Positions 1 through 12,708 of a DNA stretch of 64,000 nucleotides are shown here, piece by piece (the first letter of the stretch is position 1; each line of letters starts with the position of its first letter). A model generated the notes under the pieces. That model saw only the letters and a program-made list of their open reading frames with translations, did not search any database and was not told the origin of the DNA. This DNA comes from Cephalotrichum gorgonifer. Lineage: Eukaryota; Ascomycota; Sordariomycetes; Microascales; Microascaceae. Position numbers and translations under genes: made by a program. The stretch is taken from NCBI GenBank assembly GCA_900312665.1, contig ONZQ02000002.1:2331198-2395197 (forward strand), given 5' to 3'.

Positions 1-2282
1 GCGCGGGCGGGGGGGGCCAAGAAGCCCAAGGGGGCCAAGGAACCGTTTGCAATTCGTCAAGGCAGCAGGAGGAAGCTAATGATACGAAGTGCGTGCCTGT
101 GCTTCGGGGATGATGCTGATCCCATGACCGACGAGAAAATGTACTCGTAATTCCTCGTACAACCGGGGGGAAAATAGCACGGGTCGGTCGTCAATGAGCT
201 CACCGATCCCGCCAAGGTTATTATTTGACAATCAGAGAAAGGTTAACTGCTCCCCCACACCCCTGACCGCTTTGGCGGGTAGTAGTTTCCAGTTCTTTTT
301 ACAATTACATCCACTCCTTCCTTCCACTCGTGCCACTTTCGCTCGCTGCCTTGCACCCCCTCCCTCTACCTCTTGAGCCCCGAAGAAGTGTAGAAGTATA
401 CAAAGATGAGCTGGTTGCTTTGCGCAGGGCCTAATTGGAAATTCGAAAGAGCAATTTACAAAAACACGCCGAGTGGAGTCACCAATACCCCCATCACTAA
501 TCCTCAGCAATAACACTCGCAACCCCAGTTCAACTATTCTGTAATTACAAGTACTTCGTCGACGTCACTCTCAGCCGCCCAGCGACGCGTTTTCCAATGA
601 CACATGAATAAAATGTTTCACCAAACACTGTGGGGTAGTCCAAACAGGCCCTTGCCTTGTAAAGATCGGCCGGGCCAGAACCAAGGCGCACCGCAGTGCT
701 CACATATAGACTCCCTCAGATCTTCACAACATGCTCGGATCTCCACCGCATAGGCTACAGTAAGTCTCTCTTAATGTTGATCTCACCCTTCTCCTAGCTG
801 AGTCCCTGGACTGCCGTCTTATGGCCCCCTCGTGACCCGTGTGCTGTTACAAAGCCAAGCTGTCTTAGCCGGAGTACTCCAGATGTGAAGGTCTCCACTT
901 CCGTGCAACAGCTGCCAGCCAACAATTCGCTTCTCCAGATCACGGCCGGTCAAGCACCTGAGCACACCGGTAGTCCATCCTAGTCTGGGGACGGTGGTTG
1001 GACCTCAGGAGTGGTCCAACATGGACAAATGGAAGTAGCGCAACTCTCGGTTCCAAGTAAAGGAAGGACCACCCGACCCAGTTTATCGCAGGCGGCCATT
1101 TACAAAGCACATTTATACTGAGGAAGGAAGGAGCTGCCCTACCCTGCCGTTGTCGAAGTCGAAAGGAAGGATCGGTAGAACCGCTTAGTCAGGGCCAGTT
1201 CCAGCTCCTCCGTCCCTATAATGTTTGTAATGAAGGTTTACGAACAACACTTCTAAGGACTTCGGTCGCACTCTTCACTTCTGGCAACGTCGTCGGAGCT
1301 TCATATCTTGCAAAATTTACTGTACGTGCAACTCAAGGGCCCGCCTGTTTCGGAATCCTCCAATCTACTCGTATATGAAATGTTCCGAGACCAGGGATAG
1401 CTTGGGATTCTACACTACAGCAAACATCTCTATCGAGTAAGTAGTTGCGATCCATCCAGAGCCGGCCTAATTTTCATCAACCGCCAAGCGCGGCCGTGGA
1501 AAAAGTGCAAAAGGGATATAATATCCGAGGATGTTGACCATAATACGTGGTCGGGTAATCGGGGTTCTATCATTGAAGTCGAACTTCTAGAGGTTAGGTC
1601 CACATCCCACCCTCTTTTCAAACCTACCTATCATGAGATCGTCCTCTCCGGCTGCCGACCTCGTCCGGTAGCCCCCCCTAGTCCGTCGGGAGGGCATGTC
1701 CCGCCACAGGTGGAAGACAGCAGCGAGAGATAGACCCTTCTTCCAAACCTGCAGGTTGAGCGGCTGACACCCCCTTCTCTTACCGATCCCTGAACCGGCC
1801 GTGGAACCAGTTGCTGCTGCCAGTTTACGTACGAGCACCCCACGAAACACCCACATGGCGATCTTCATGCTCGCCAACTTCATCCTGCTTGCCTCGACGG
1901 ATCCATTCCATATTTGGAATACATGCGAGTACGCTAAGTTATTCAAGAAAGCCGGCCGTTCTCTCCATGCAGCCCACTCAAGCCCAGGGGTCACCATCCC
2001 TAGTCATTCAAGCCAATAGTTTCACGGCCAAGTCAGAGGAGACGACCAATGCTAACTACAACCTCAGGTGGGGATAATCCCTCATGGAGGTTTTGGCGTC
2101 GGCCAAACGGGCGTATGTCTAGAAGAGCCATTGAGCTCCAATTAATCAGATTAATAGGTGAAAATACGACGGAATGGCTACCTGTAGCTTGCTCCGTATC
2201 GTCGTCTCCACTGGCCGGAGCCGGCAGCTAACGCCGCTCGGGCCAACTCAACTGATTGACCGCAACGTCCACCAGCGACATC

Positions 2283-2307
2283 TTTTCGACCCCCCCCCCC
2301 CCCCCCC
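2283..2307. repeat. Poly-C run of 18 preceded by TTTTCGA
   Basis: Eighteen C residues at 2,290-2,307 follow TTTTCGA. The same junction occurs again at 5,634-5,658. Confidence 0.9.
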
Positions 2308-5300
2308 TTTCGAACGGAGAATGCAGGCGAAAGTCCCGTCCCGAGGGCTCTCCCACCACTGCCGACGTTTGGTAAATTCCCTTCCTGTGTTGGGTAACAC
2401 AACAGCATTGGGGAAAGAAGAGGAGGGGTCTCACCTATGTATTCATCCCTTGTTACCTGGGCCGCCTCGCCGAAAGAGATAGAGGCTCCGTGGCACAACC
2501 ATGCTCCCATTTTCCACCCTTTGCGTCTTGCATTCCGTTGCGGGAACGTCCGCCGCGGCCCTCTCCTGCACGGCGCGAGGGGGTTGCAGCCGCAGCATCT
2601 GCACTGTTACCGTCCGGCAGAGGCCTCCACTCCCCCGCCAGTCGGAACCAAAATTCTGTTACAAGTGGACCTATCTCGGTAGCGATACATCATCGGGCTG
2701 GTAAGTCAAATCGAAACGAAGAGATCAGGAGCGTTACTCATCAACCGTCCGAGTAGTCTCGCCAACACACAAATCAACGCTCACATTCTCATTGTCTTGG
2801 TAAAAACATACTGTTCGGCGCGAACTTATCAGAGCAGGAGTGATCACCAAAAAGTGGTTCGCTTTCTTCGCTGATGTCCGCCCGAAGAGCAAGATAGCCA
2901 CACCTGTTCCGGGTTCTGGGATTATCCCAATCTCTACGACGGGTTCAATGACACGTTTCGAGGCGGACAGAAATCGGAAGCAAAGATATATCAACATGCC
3001 CCCTGTCCTTAACAGACAAGGAGGAGAGGCATGCCCCAACCCCAACCCAACCCAACTCACCCACCCAAATCTTTCCTTCCCAATGGAGCAGCGAGACGAT
3101 CCCGAGCCACACCTCGACGGCCACGTATTACGAGTACGCATGGCGTCAAGCAATTTTAAATGGAATAACGACTCTATACGGAACGGGACCGAGCGAGGTA
3201 TCAGTTCCCGAGTATCTTCCCCATACCCACAAAATACCTCTTCTCCACAACTCGTACGATCCTACGGGAACACGGCTGTGGTGGCAGGGACAAGGTCCCC
3301 AGGTTGCTTATGCGATGGTCTTCCCGTTCTCGCCTTCTCCGAGGCTGATACTACTCGTATATAGAGCATTAGACGATTTAGGCCGTCTGAGGTTAGTGTA
3401 TCTTCCCCTACCCGGTAGCCCCGGCGCGACGTGGAGACCTCTCAGCCCCTTCCATTTTGTATTCCTCACCGGTCCCCTCAGGGAAACCTTGTATGAGTAT
3501 TATCCTTGATCGTTCCAGAACCCGGGTGTCAGAGGGACACAGTCGGCACCCAGGACGCGGAACGGGGTTCGCGGGCTAGCAACTGCACCGATGCCTAGAT
3601 ACGAATGTCGTATCATTAATCTAGACGAAGGTGAAGAGCAAGTGCCAGCTGATTGTCGATTCCTATTGCAAATTTCCGCCGGACCCCTTCATCTGAACCC
3701 CAAAATGGAGCAAGATAGGTAGGAGTACTCGTGCTCACAGTCCTTCCACGCAGGATGCTGTTGCCCAGAAAGGGGGGGCGTGTGGTTGTCGACTGGGCTC
3801 TTGCCGTGGGCCTCTGCCAATCGCGTGCTAAGAGCTGGTAAATGAAACCGCTACGCATATGTCGCCGTGCATTACGAGGACCCCGAACAAGGCCTATGAC
3901 GTCTTGGTGGTGCCCCCCGGTGGGGAAACATATATGTTGCTTCCTCATCTTATTTATTCTCGAACTTCACGCTAACCTCGCCCTGCTTTGTACTCTGTAC
4001 TCATAATAGCACTCACAAACAACGTTGGAGAGTACTCGTAATACTTACTCGTTCATGTATCGTCTCCAGAGTGACGAAGCTTACAGCACCTCTGGAGGCG
4101 GAAGATTGGAGGGGGCATGCATCGTCAGACCGCGAGGAAGTTACGCCGCAACGCAAGTGCGAGTTATTACAAGTTAGCCAAGAGAGGGGCTGTGGATGCC
4201 GGAGCCGGAATACCCAAGGTTTCTGACTACGCTATACTCGTACGAGTTTTTATATGGGGGAAGCTTTCCTTTCTACTTTCTGACGTTTTCATGGACGAGC
4301 CGGAAAATAGGGGGTCCCAGGTAGGAATGGCGAGATCAACATACCGCCCTTGCCAAAGGGAAAGCTGGGCGCGGCGTGTACCCAGACGGGATTGGATGCG
4401 TAGTATTTTGTTTTTGGGGGCGGTCTAGGAATCGCATGGGCATACTTCGTACGAACATGAGCATGAGTCTGTTTTGTCTGCTGGTCGTTCAGAGGATTCT
4501 CCCTTCTCACCCCACACTGCCCCACGCCATGGCAGGCGGATTTTTGGCTCCTGTGCCACTCAGACCCTTGCTGCACATCATTTTGCATCTCACTGATCTT
4601 GGTAGATTATTACTGGACCCCCCCCCCTAGCCCAATTCTCCCTACGTAGGGGTAGGGGGTGAAGAACTGGGTTCAGGGACCAGCATCCACTATTACCTGT
4701 ACAGGTATCCGGATAGGGCGAAGGGAGAAAAAGGGGGGGGGGCGTGGATAGAGAAACGGCCCGGGTTATCACCACCAGGATCATGTTCCGCAAATCTACC
4801 TGGACGGAGTCATTCGTAAAAATACTGAGGAGAAAGAGACCCCACCGGGCCATTTTTTACCCTTCCTACTTCTGCCCAAAATCTTTTTACCCAGCGTGAC
4901 TCGCAAGTTTGTGGGGTTTTCGAATGAATCCTTGAAGCCCCTATTGCGTGTCTCCACTTATAAGAGCTGTGAACAAGTATTAGCCAACCATTCGTTCCGG
5001 TCCGGTCTTTCTTTTCTTGGAAACAGGGACACACAAATATAGGAAGGAAAGGTATTATTATACTGGGCCCGGGATCTTCATCGTGGGGAAAGGGAACAGG
5101 GACAGGGAATGTTAATCTGTGTTTCAGGATCGGAACGGTGGTAGAGTACCTGTACGAATACACGCTAACAACTCTCAGGTACTTGGGCGATCAAGACCCG
5201 AGTCAATGGTAATCATTTTTTTCAACGTCACGAGAGATGGCTAGTTAGATTGGTAATAAGGGGTGATTGACGCGGTGAGACTCCGGGGAGTGAGGATGAT

Positions 5301-5633
5301 CGTACTCATCCGAGTACAACTATTGCGAGCATGTAGTTGATGCCCTGATATGAAGAACTCGCGGTTGGGAGAGGACAGGGCACAGTCGGCGGTCCAAGGG
5401 TGGACGAGAGGAGCTCAAATTTGGTTTTACGATATTGGCGACCGCGCCCTCGGGTTCGGGGGTGAGCGCAACTGCCCCCCCCTTTTCCCCCTTTTCCGGG
5501 TCACATCCGAGAACAAGCCACAGTTTGATGCCAGACTCCCCCCCCCCTTAAAAGATGGATAACCGTCAGCGTGCGTGCTGCGGACTGCGGACCTTTCTTT
5601 TGGTCCTAGCCCCTCGTCCTGTTTGTCGGCCAG

Positions 5634-5658
5634 TTTTCGACCCCCCCCCCCCCCCCCC
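5634..5658. repeat. Poly-C run of 18 preceded by TTTTCGA (second copy)
   Basis: Eighteen C residues at 5,641-5,658 follow TTTTCGA, matching the copy at 2,283-2,307. Outside this short junction the flanks do not look alike. Confidence 0.9.
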
Positions 5659-8600
5659 TTGCTTGTACTTGCTACCCTCTTACCTGCCCTGCTCAGCTCA
5701 TAGATTCAAAGTACATAGCTCGGCCGAAACGAACACCTCCCAGGTCGGAGTTATCCAAGCCGCCCCCTCCCAAAGAGGCACGCTCGTTTACCCGGCCGCT
5801 CTTGCCAGCATCAGCACCCCAAGGAAGCTATTCCGGGCCCGCTGCGGATCACGATCTGCGCCTCGCTCCAAAAGGTCGTGACTGCCAAGGTAAACGAGGA
5901 GCCGACACTTCCAGGGCCAAGCTAGGGGGTGTAAGAGGTCAATAAAAATCAGGGATAATACTAGCCGGAGCCGACGTGTACGAGTTACTCGTACTCTCGT
6001 GTGAGCACGATGTGGGGGGTATCTAACTATCTATTATCGCCCAGCCGTCGTCAGCCTGCGGTCGTGACGTGTTCCATCGACTTTGCCGAGAGGGTCTGAT
6101 CCGCCCCAGCGATAATCCACGCCTCGGCCCTCCGCGCGCACGCGAGACCTCCATTGTCCTATACATGACGCACAAGGTCGCTCACGTATCTGTCCTGGAA
6201 GGGGGAGGGTGTGAACACTTCATATGTCTTACTCGGACGAGATGACCACCTTGGGGGGGGAACATGAGCTCTGTTCCTAATATTGTCTAAGATTACGCGA
6301 TGGCCTCGATTTACGAGTCTCCCTTGTCATGTTAGTTGAGAAGGAGCGAGGTATTTTTAGGATCAAGCGTATACGAGTACTCACACTCGCCTTGTACGGG
6401 GCTTCTGAGGATGAGTGGAGGCTTCATGCTTCATGCCATTCCCGCTGGCCCACTGCAATTGGCGCAGTCCCCTATTTAGGACCTGCCAAGGATAGGTTCC
6501 AGCTCCACTACTCGTATTGCACTCGCTCTCCTATACTCGCGGGTATCGCGGTTGGGGCAGGCAGAGCACATTGGACCGTGGGAGGAACAAGATATTCGTA
6601 TATTCAACTTGTTGAGGACGCGCTGTAAGCACAGTGGTTCCATGCGATATATCACTCTCCCTTTTTCTTGACAAGTAGTTGCGCTGCGATTTGTGGTACA
6701 AAATGTACTCGTATGCATGCAAGTGGCACTCGTGCTTCCTGCGGGGTACCCCCCTCCAACGAGGTCAGTTGCCCCTGGTCCCGAGCGGGAGGGGGAAAGG
6801 GGGGGTCTAGAAGTAACAGCATGAACTTCTAGACTTGTTCGAATTCGGAACAGTGGAGGACGGACTCTGTGTGTGGATCGCTTTGGTGTCTCATCCTGGT
6901 CAGCAGGTCAGCGCGGCCAGACGTGTGGCCCGCTCGCACTCCTACGGAGCACTTGTTTTAATTCGCGGTTTGATGAGAGGGATTTATGAGGCGTTGTATT
7001 GTTTCTTGTCTGAATAGTACAAGGGGTAATAATAGAGCCAAAGAGGAAGGATAGATGCTCGGGGTTATGACTAGGAAAAGCACCACGCCCAGCTTCGACG
7101 GCATTGGATGTTTTGGCCATTCATATCCCGTTCTCTGTACTCGTACTACTCAAACCTCCCTACGAGTACCCATACCCAGCATACGGGAGTAATATCAGAG
7201 ACCCCTTTACAAAGCATTTATATACATTACTCATATTCCTCTAACCCGCGTCCGCGCTCGGGTTGCTGCAGTGTCCGGAGGCGGCCAGCGGGATCTTGGC
7301 CCACCAACATGCGACTACCCCACACCCACATTGCACCCAGACGCTTGATCCCAAACTCATATCCATTGTACTCTACTTTGTCTCGGGAGATGTACGTATC
7401 ATATTCCTTTGACTCGAATTGCCCAGGGACTATGGCCATGAATCACCTCCGCGCCTTCCGCCTCCCTCGGTGCGCTGGCCACGCTTTCCGCGCCCCCCAC
7501 CTGCGGAACTCGCTCGAGGCGCACTCTCTCATTCTGTATGTTAGTCGCTGTATTTTTTTCAGTAGTCCATGTGCTGACAAAAGCTGTGCAAAGAGAAAAA
7601 GAGGGCCACGATAGATGACGTGAAGCGAGGCATCTACTCCTCGGTGCTCGGTGAGGTTCCTCCAGAGGTCGGTCATTGTAGGGGGGAGCGGTTTTTGTTC
7701 CTTCTTACTTTGCGTGATGTCCCTTCCCCTGCCTGGTCTATCAACCCGAAGTTGGAGTTTCTACGGACCGTCAATAACCGGCCATGATCCGGTCGGTGTT
7801 GCTGGACGTGTTCCGAATCCGGGGACTGGCAGGAGCAATGTGCGCAGGAAGGAAGGTGCTGGTCACCACAGGGCTGCCGGGCTGCACTGTCTCGGTCGTT
7901 CTTGCTGCCTGTGACAGCCATGCAGCAAGCTGAGGCGAAAGGGGACGGCGGATGACAGACGCCTTGTGCAACCGAAGTGGGCAGGAGCGAAGGAGCTTCT
8001 GCAGGCACGCTGTATGGCGTGTAGGGTCTCATGGCGAAGTTTCCTGAGCCCGGTTTGTTGGCTACACCTCTGCCAAACCTACCAAAACTACATATCCAGG
8101 TGCGAGAGGTTGCCGCATCTTCCGGTTCCTCAGTTCTGGTCCGGTCGCTACCGAGAAAATGACGGTTGATGCTTTTGGATGAGTTATTCTCCAATCTCAT
8201 CCATCCAGCCATCGTCGTCACGACTGGGGCTTGTGACCTCAGTCTTTCGTTGAGATATTCCCCCCCCTTCGGATTGCCATCACCTCGTGCTCTCGCGATT
8301 CCTCATGTTTGTGCAATAGCAGTCGTTCATCAATTATCCTGACGTGGCATCGGCAACTATGCCCACCACACCCGCCGCTCTCGATGGTCGTTGGGGCCAT
8401 GGGCGATATGTCGCCACCCGGCTGCTCGGGCTAAGCTGAGCACCCTCAATAATGGGGAGAACTCGACCAATCTTGCCCCTGGTATTCCCACCTCACCCTT
8501 GCGTATGCCTTTCTCAATGCACCTTTGCGGTGAGTGGCCTGTGCTGTGCTATTACCATGCCACACCGAGCAAATTGCTGAGGGCCTAACCCACCGGGACC

Positions 8601-11600
8601 CTTGGATAAATGTGATGTATCACAGGAGACCTCATCCGTCATGCCATGTCTCTTACAAATAAATGGCTAATCATGCGAGTAGCTACACCTTGGTCGGCAC
8701 CTGAAGTCGTCTTTCGTTTCGCCAAGCCCTTCGCTAGTTCGGTCAGCCCTACTTGCCCCCTTCGGAGAAAGGCCAGGTTGTACCATGGCTGCAGAACTAA
8801 CTCCGTCCTCTACGCAAACCACACGAGTACGAGCATATGACCAATGGGATATATCACCTCTGCTGACATATGTCGGCGTCCCGCCTTGCCGCTGCATGCT
8901 GCATCCATCGGGCTGCCCTCGACGAGGGTACTCGTACGCGACGGTGTGGAGTGCACGGTTCGGTTAGGGTGATACGGTGAGAGTGAATCCCTTGCAAGGG
9001 TGTAGAGCTAACCTTATCTGCAACAAGCCCTATGCCATGAGATTGGCATTTCTCACTCACTCCCCCCAATCCCGACTTATACTGGTCTATGTACAAGGTG
9101 GCTTCTTGCGTCCACATGCGCACATGGCTCGGCATAAGATCATCAACGCGGGCGCATACTCGTACTTCCGGTATCCCCATGAGGCTGGGAACCAGACACG
9201 ATGCTCCTCTTTACCGTCATGGTGTTATGAAGCCACCATGTCATCTCACAAGCCTGGTCTAGCTCGGACATCGATGCTGCTTACTCGGTTCGCACATAGG
9301 TTAGGTACTATACCGTTACTCTTCTCCTACGTGGTTTGTAAGCGCGATATAGACGGCTGGCTGTCGTGAAAAGGAGCGGACCTATGCAACCACATCCGTC
9401 ATGTAAGTCCCCAGGCACCGTGTCTTGGGGCCGTGAGCATGTATGGTCGCACAGTCTTAGCGGACTGTGGAGTGATTGATTCCACATGGCCAGCATCCCA
9501 GACCAGACCCTGTCGCTACACTTGTCCGCCTTGGTCCAGATTCATTCATCCCTGAACGACCAGGGTGGCCGCGTCAGTAATGAACGAGAACTCAACCAAC
9601 CATTGTCAGTTCTTGCTGTTGTTATTCCAGGGGCGTTCACACACGTCAATGTGGTTGCATTATGGCCCTGCCGGGTCCTTCTATGATCATGGGACCCGTC
9701 CCCAGGATGGAGGTTAGCGAGGGGACAATCGACTTATTATAACGAGAATATCACGCCTTCCTCGGCATTGGGGTACCAGACTATTGAGGAGCTGCTCAAG
9801 TACGCTACTTCATAAGCTGTCAGTCGGTGCCACGCAGCGCGGATCAACGACTCGAGAAGAATATGCATGAACGCAACATTGTACCCCCATGGATACACAA
9901 GTCTTATCCCTTGTGTATCTGTGCTCGTGTTGAGGCTGATGTGCAGAACGACGAGGCAGCCCTCATTTCACCTTGCATGTCCTACCGGCACTGGGGTCGC
10001 GCTGTACTACCTGAAGGCCCAGTGAAGCTACCCCCGGTACCTTCTTCACTTCGCGCCATTTTCGCATTGCGGTAGTTTCCCATCGCAGAACTTCTCGTTC
10101 TGGGCGCTGCCGAGCCGCCTCATCCACAATTTCTGTACATAGCACATGGCCTACTTGTGCGTTGCGCTGATGCTTGGCTCCCGGGCTCTGGAGAGACGCA
10201 GAAACACAGGGGGGTGCTACACTCTGCTGGCGGCTTTCATAACCCGATAGCTCACAGTCGATGAGGAAAACATTACCAGACTGACTCTAGTACGACTCGG
10301 CACTTGGGAATACAAGATGCGGAAGCTGCCCGCTGCGTGCCACAAGGGAGCCCTCACGAGTTTACTGGATTCGGTAACACGTCTGGTCGATTACTTTCCC
10401 GCTTCCGCCTTGCGGGGTGGATCGGTTAGTGACGGTGTGCTTGTATTGGTCACTTACCTCTGCATGCAAGGTGAGGCCAGGGTGTTCTTGCCGTTGTCTC
10501 ACCGGCGATCCCCGGAGAGAGCATTGGGCTGTGTAACCCGATCTGTTAGTGCAACCGACAAGCGACGCCCACAATATGCGCTGCCACGTTCGTGCTGGCC
10601 CTGTATGGTACTTCCTTTGAGTCGAGTCTCGATTTACTCGGCATCAACTGGCTCGGAGGGTGGACCTCGATGGCACGCGAACGGATTGGGTGGGTTACGT
10701 TACCCCGGGCTCAGCGTTCCTTATCCCGAGGGGAACTTGCTGCCTATTCTCTCTGCATCCTTGCAGGAAGGAACATCATCTCGCCAAATGCTCCTTCATG
10801 CGACGCGCCCTTTTTGGCCGTGCCCGGGGCTTCCGACTACCAATCCAAGCGGTAGCTAACTAAAAATGGCATATGTACGTTGTACACGCGAGAGAGGTCG
10901 AGGATGTTTGTCGAGTTGTCCATTTGTCAGTTCCACTTGCTTTCTCGCCTTAGATTGACGCGGAGGCCTCCACACGGGTTTCCAAAAGGTGGACCTAGAT
11001 AATCCGGGTTCCGGCAATGAGTAGGTAGGGACGGACCGACGAGCTCAGGGAGACTCCCGCCTCGTTAACCCCTGTCAAGCAGCGGTGTCTTTACGAGGCG
11101 GGCGGGGAGGGGGGGACCCTTGTTCCGGCCCCAGGTCGGCCAATCCCGCGAAACCGACAGGCTGGGCACGAAAAGGGATGGTGTGGTGGGACACAAATGC
11201 ACGATTCTCGTATCAACGGGTAGATATACATACATATCTAGGGGAGCTCGTCATTACGGCTTTCGCATACGAGCTTCCTCCCCCACCTAGAGAACTCGAA
11301 TTCATGCTCTACACGACCGTAGATGGACGGGGTCCGCTCTATTGCGACGCTGAGGGCTTACGATTGTGGTCACAGGAGGATGGTCGGTTGCAGTGCTTAC
11401 TCTGTTGGCACTGACGATACTTGGACAGTTGGAGGCCCGTCCTTGGAAGCTCTGATGTGCACCTGGCTCTAACAGGCAAGAGGCCCAGCTGATCATGTGC
11501 CTTCTAGGCTGACGGTCAATGGAGGGCTCACCCGCAGCTGCGGACATCCTTCCTTCATGTGCGAGTGGAAGCAGAGGCTTAATGGTGCATGGCCAAGCTC

Positions 11601-12688
11601 GCGCTTGGCTGCGGGTGCGGGAGGTGCTGGCAGGGACAAGGGCTCGGATCCGGTTCCGTTGGCCGTGGACTCTTGGCTGATAGCACTACCCATGCTGGAA
11701 CTCTGCTTCTAGTGGGACATGCACCATCCAAGAGCGATTGGCAGGTATCATTATTGCATGGCCTTGCATGACGCGGGGATGGGGGTAGAAATCAACAATC
11801 GAGACCCCTCCCCCCAAGGGTTCATTACTTGCAGTATGTACAAGCCCCCCTGACCCCTGCGAAGGATGCAATCATCTCCCCGTCTGAGATGGAGACACTC
11901 AGAACGACTATACCCACCCTCCCTCCTCTCCAAGGCTGGCTCATATCCTTGCAAAGGAAAGACCGCGAACTTGCTCCAAGTATAGCACACATCCTAGCCG
12001 ATAGGTATGCTGGGCTTGTTTAACCTGACGAAGATCGACAGCTTCCTTGGCCGTTGAAAGTACTCTGCATAACGGGGTATCTGGCAAGTTGCAACCTCCA
12101 AATACATAAAAGTATACTCCATAGCTCCCCCCCCACCTGGGTCTCGACCTCCTATTTGCACACCCACCCATGCACGCACCACCAGCCGTGCGCATGGATG
12201 GAGGATGGATGACGGGAGAAGTACGGAGTACTTGTACCCTAGTCTCTCTGTACGCGAATACCTGAAAACGGGACGACCAACGGACACTCATTCCTTCGGC
12301 TACTACTACAACCACCCCTGGACGCCACTTTGGGCCATTCGCAGATGGTGGGGATGGTTCGATATCCCGCCTGTCTCTTCCCCACACATACTTGCCGTCA
12401 ATTCTTGAATCTTGAACTTGTCTCTTGGCCGCCTCATCCTTGATTCGGCGCGGTCCGGGCCTTCCGAGCGCTGCCTATTGTCCAGAGAGTGCTGTCTCAT
12501 CTCGCAAGCTACACTCGTACATCTGACTGTGTCCAAGTTACGGACATATTCAACGCCGTCCGCCCTATGTCTGTGGAAGACATGGAAACGATTTGGAGCA
12601 TTACCTGATATCACGGGAGGGGTGGGCTTGGAAACGTGGCTACTACATAGCTAGTAAGCCAGTAGCTACCCCCTCCCCCCCGTCCCCC

Positions 12689-12708
12689 NNNNNNNNNNNN
12701 NNNNNNNN
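12689..12708. other. Assembly gap of 20 N
   Basis: A run of exactly 20 N follows a C-rich stretch. The round length suggests a placeholder for a gap of unknown size, so order and distance across it should not be trusted without long reads. Confidence 0.95.

Larger units (their letters stand above)
1..12688. other. Gene desert with no supportable gene
   Basis: I read all six frames and found no protein I recognise. The longest open frames (for example 10,317-10,859 on + and 7,673-8,221 on -) have no familiar motif, no plausible intron structure and a composition like random translation. I also see no terminal inverted repeats, LTRs or transposase or reverse transcriptase motifs. The sequence is not strongly AT-rich, so it does not look like heavily RIP-mutated DNA. 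It does hold two 18-base C runs (2,290-2,307 and 5,641-5,658), shorter C and G runs, and a dense scatter of the octamer TACTCGTA up to about 9.2 kb. It could be a very old decayed repeat, a non-coding RNA region or subtelomere-like DNA. Nothing here decides between these. Confidence 0.6.

Noticed and set aside
7673..8221. 182-codon minus-strand open frame in the gene desert
   Set aside because: No similarity to any family I know; composition like random translation and competing open frames on the other strand.
10317..10859. 180-codon plus-strand open frame in the gene desert
   Set aside because: No motif, and overlapping frames in the same strand are equally open.
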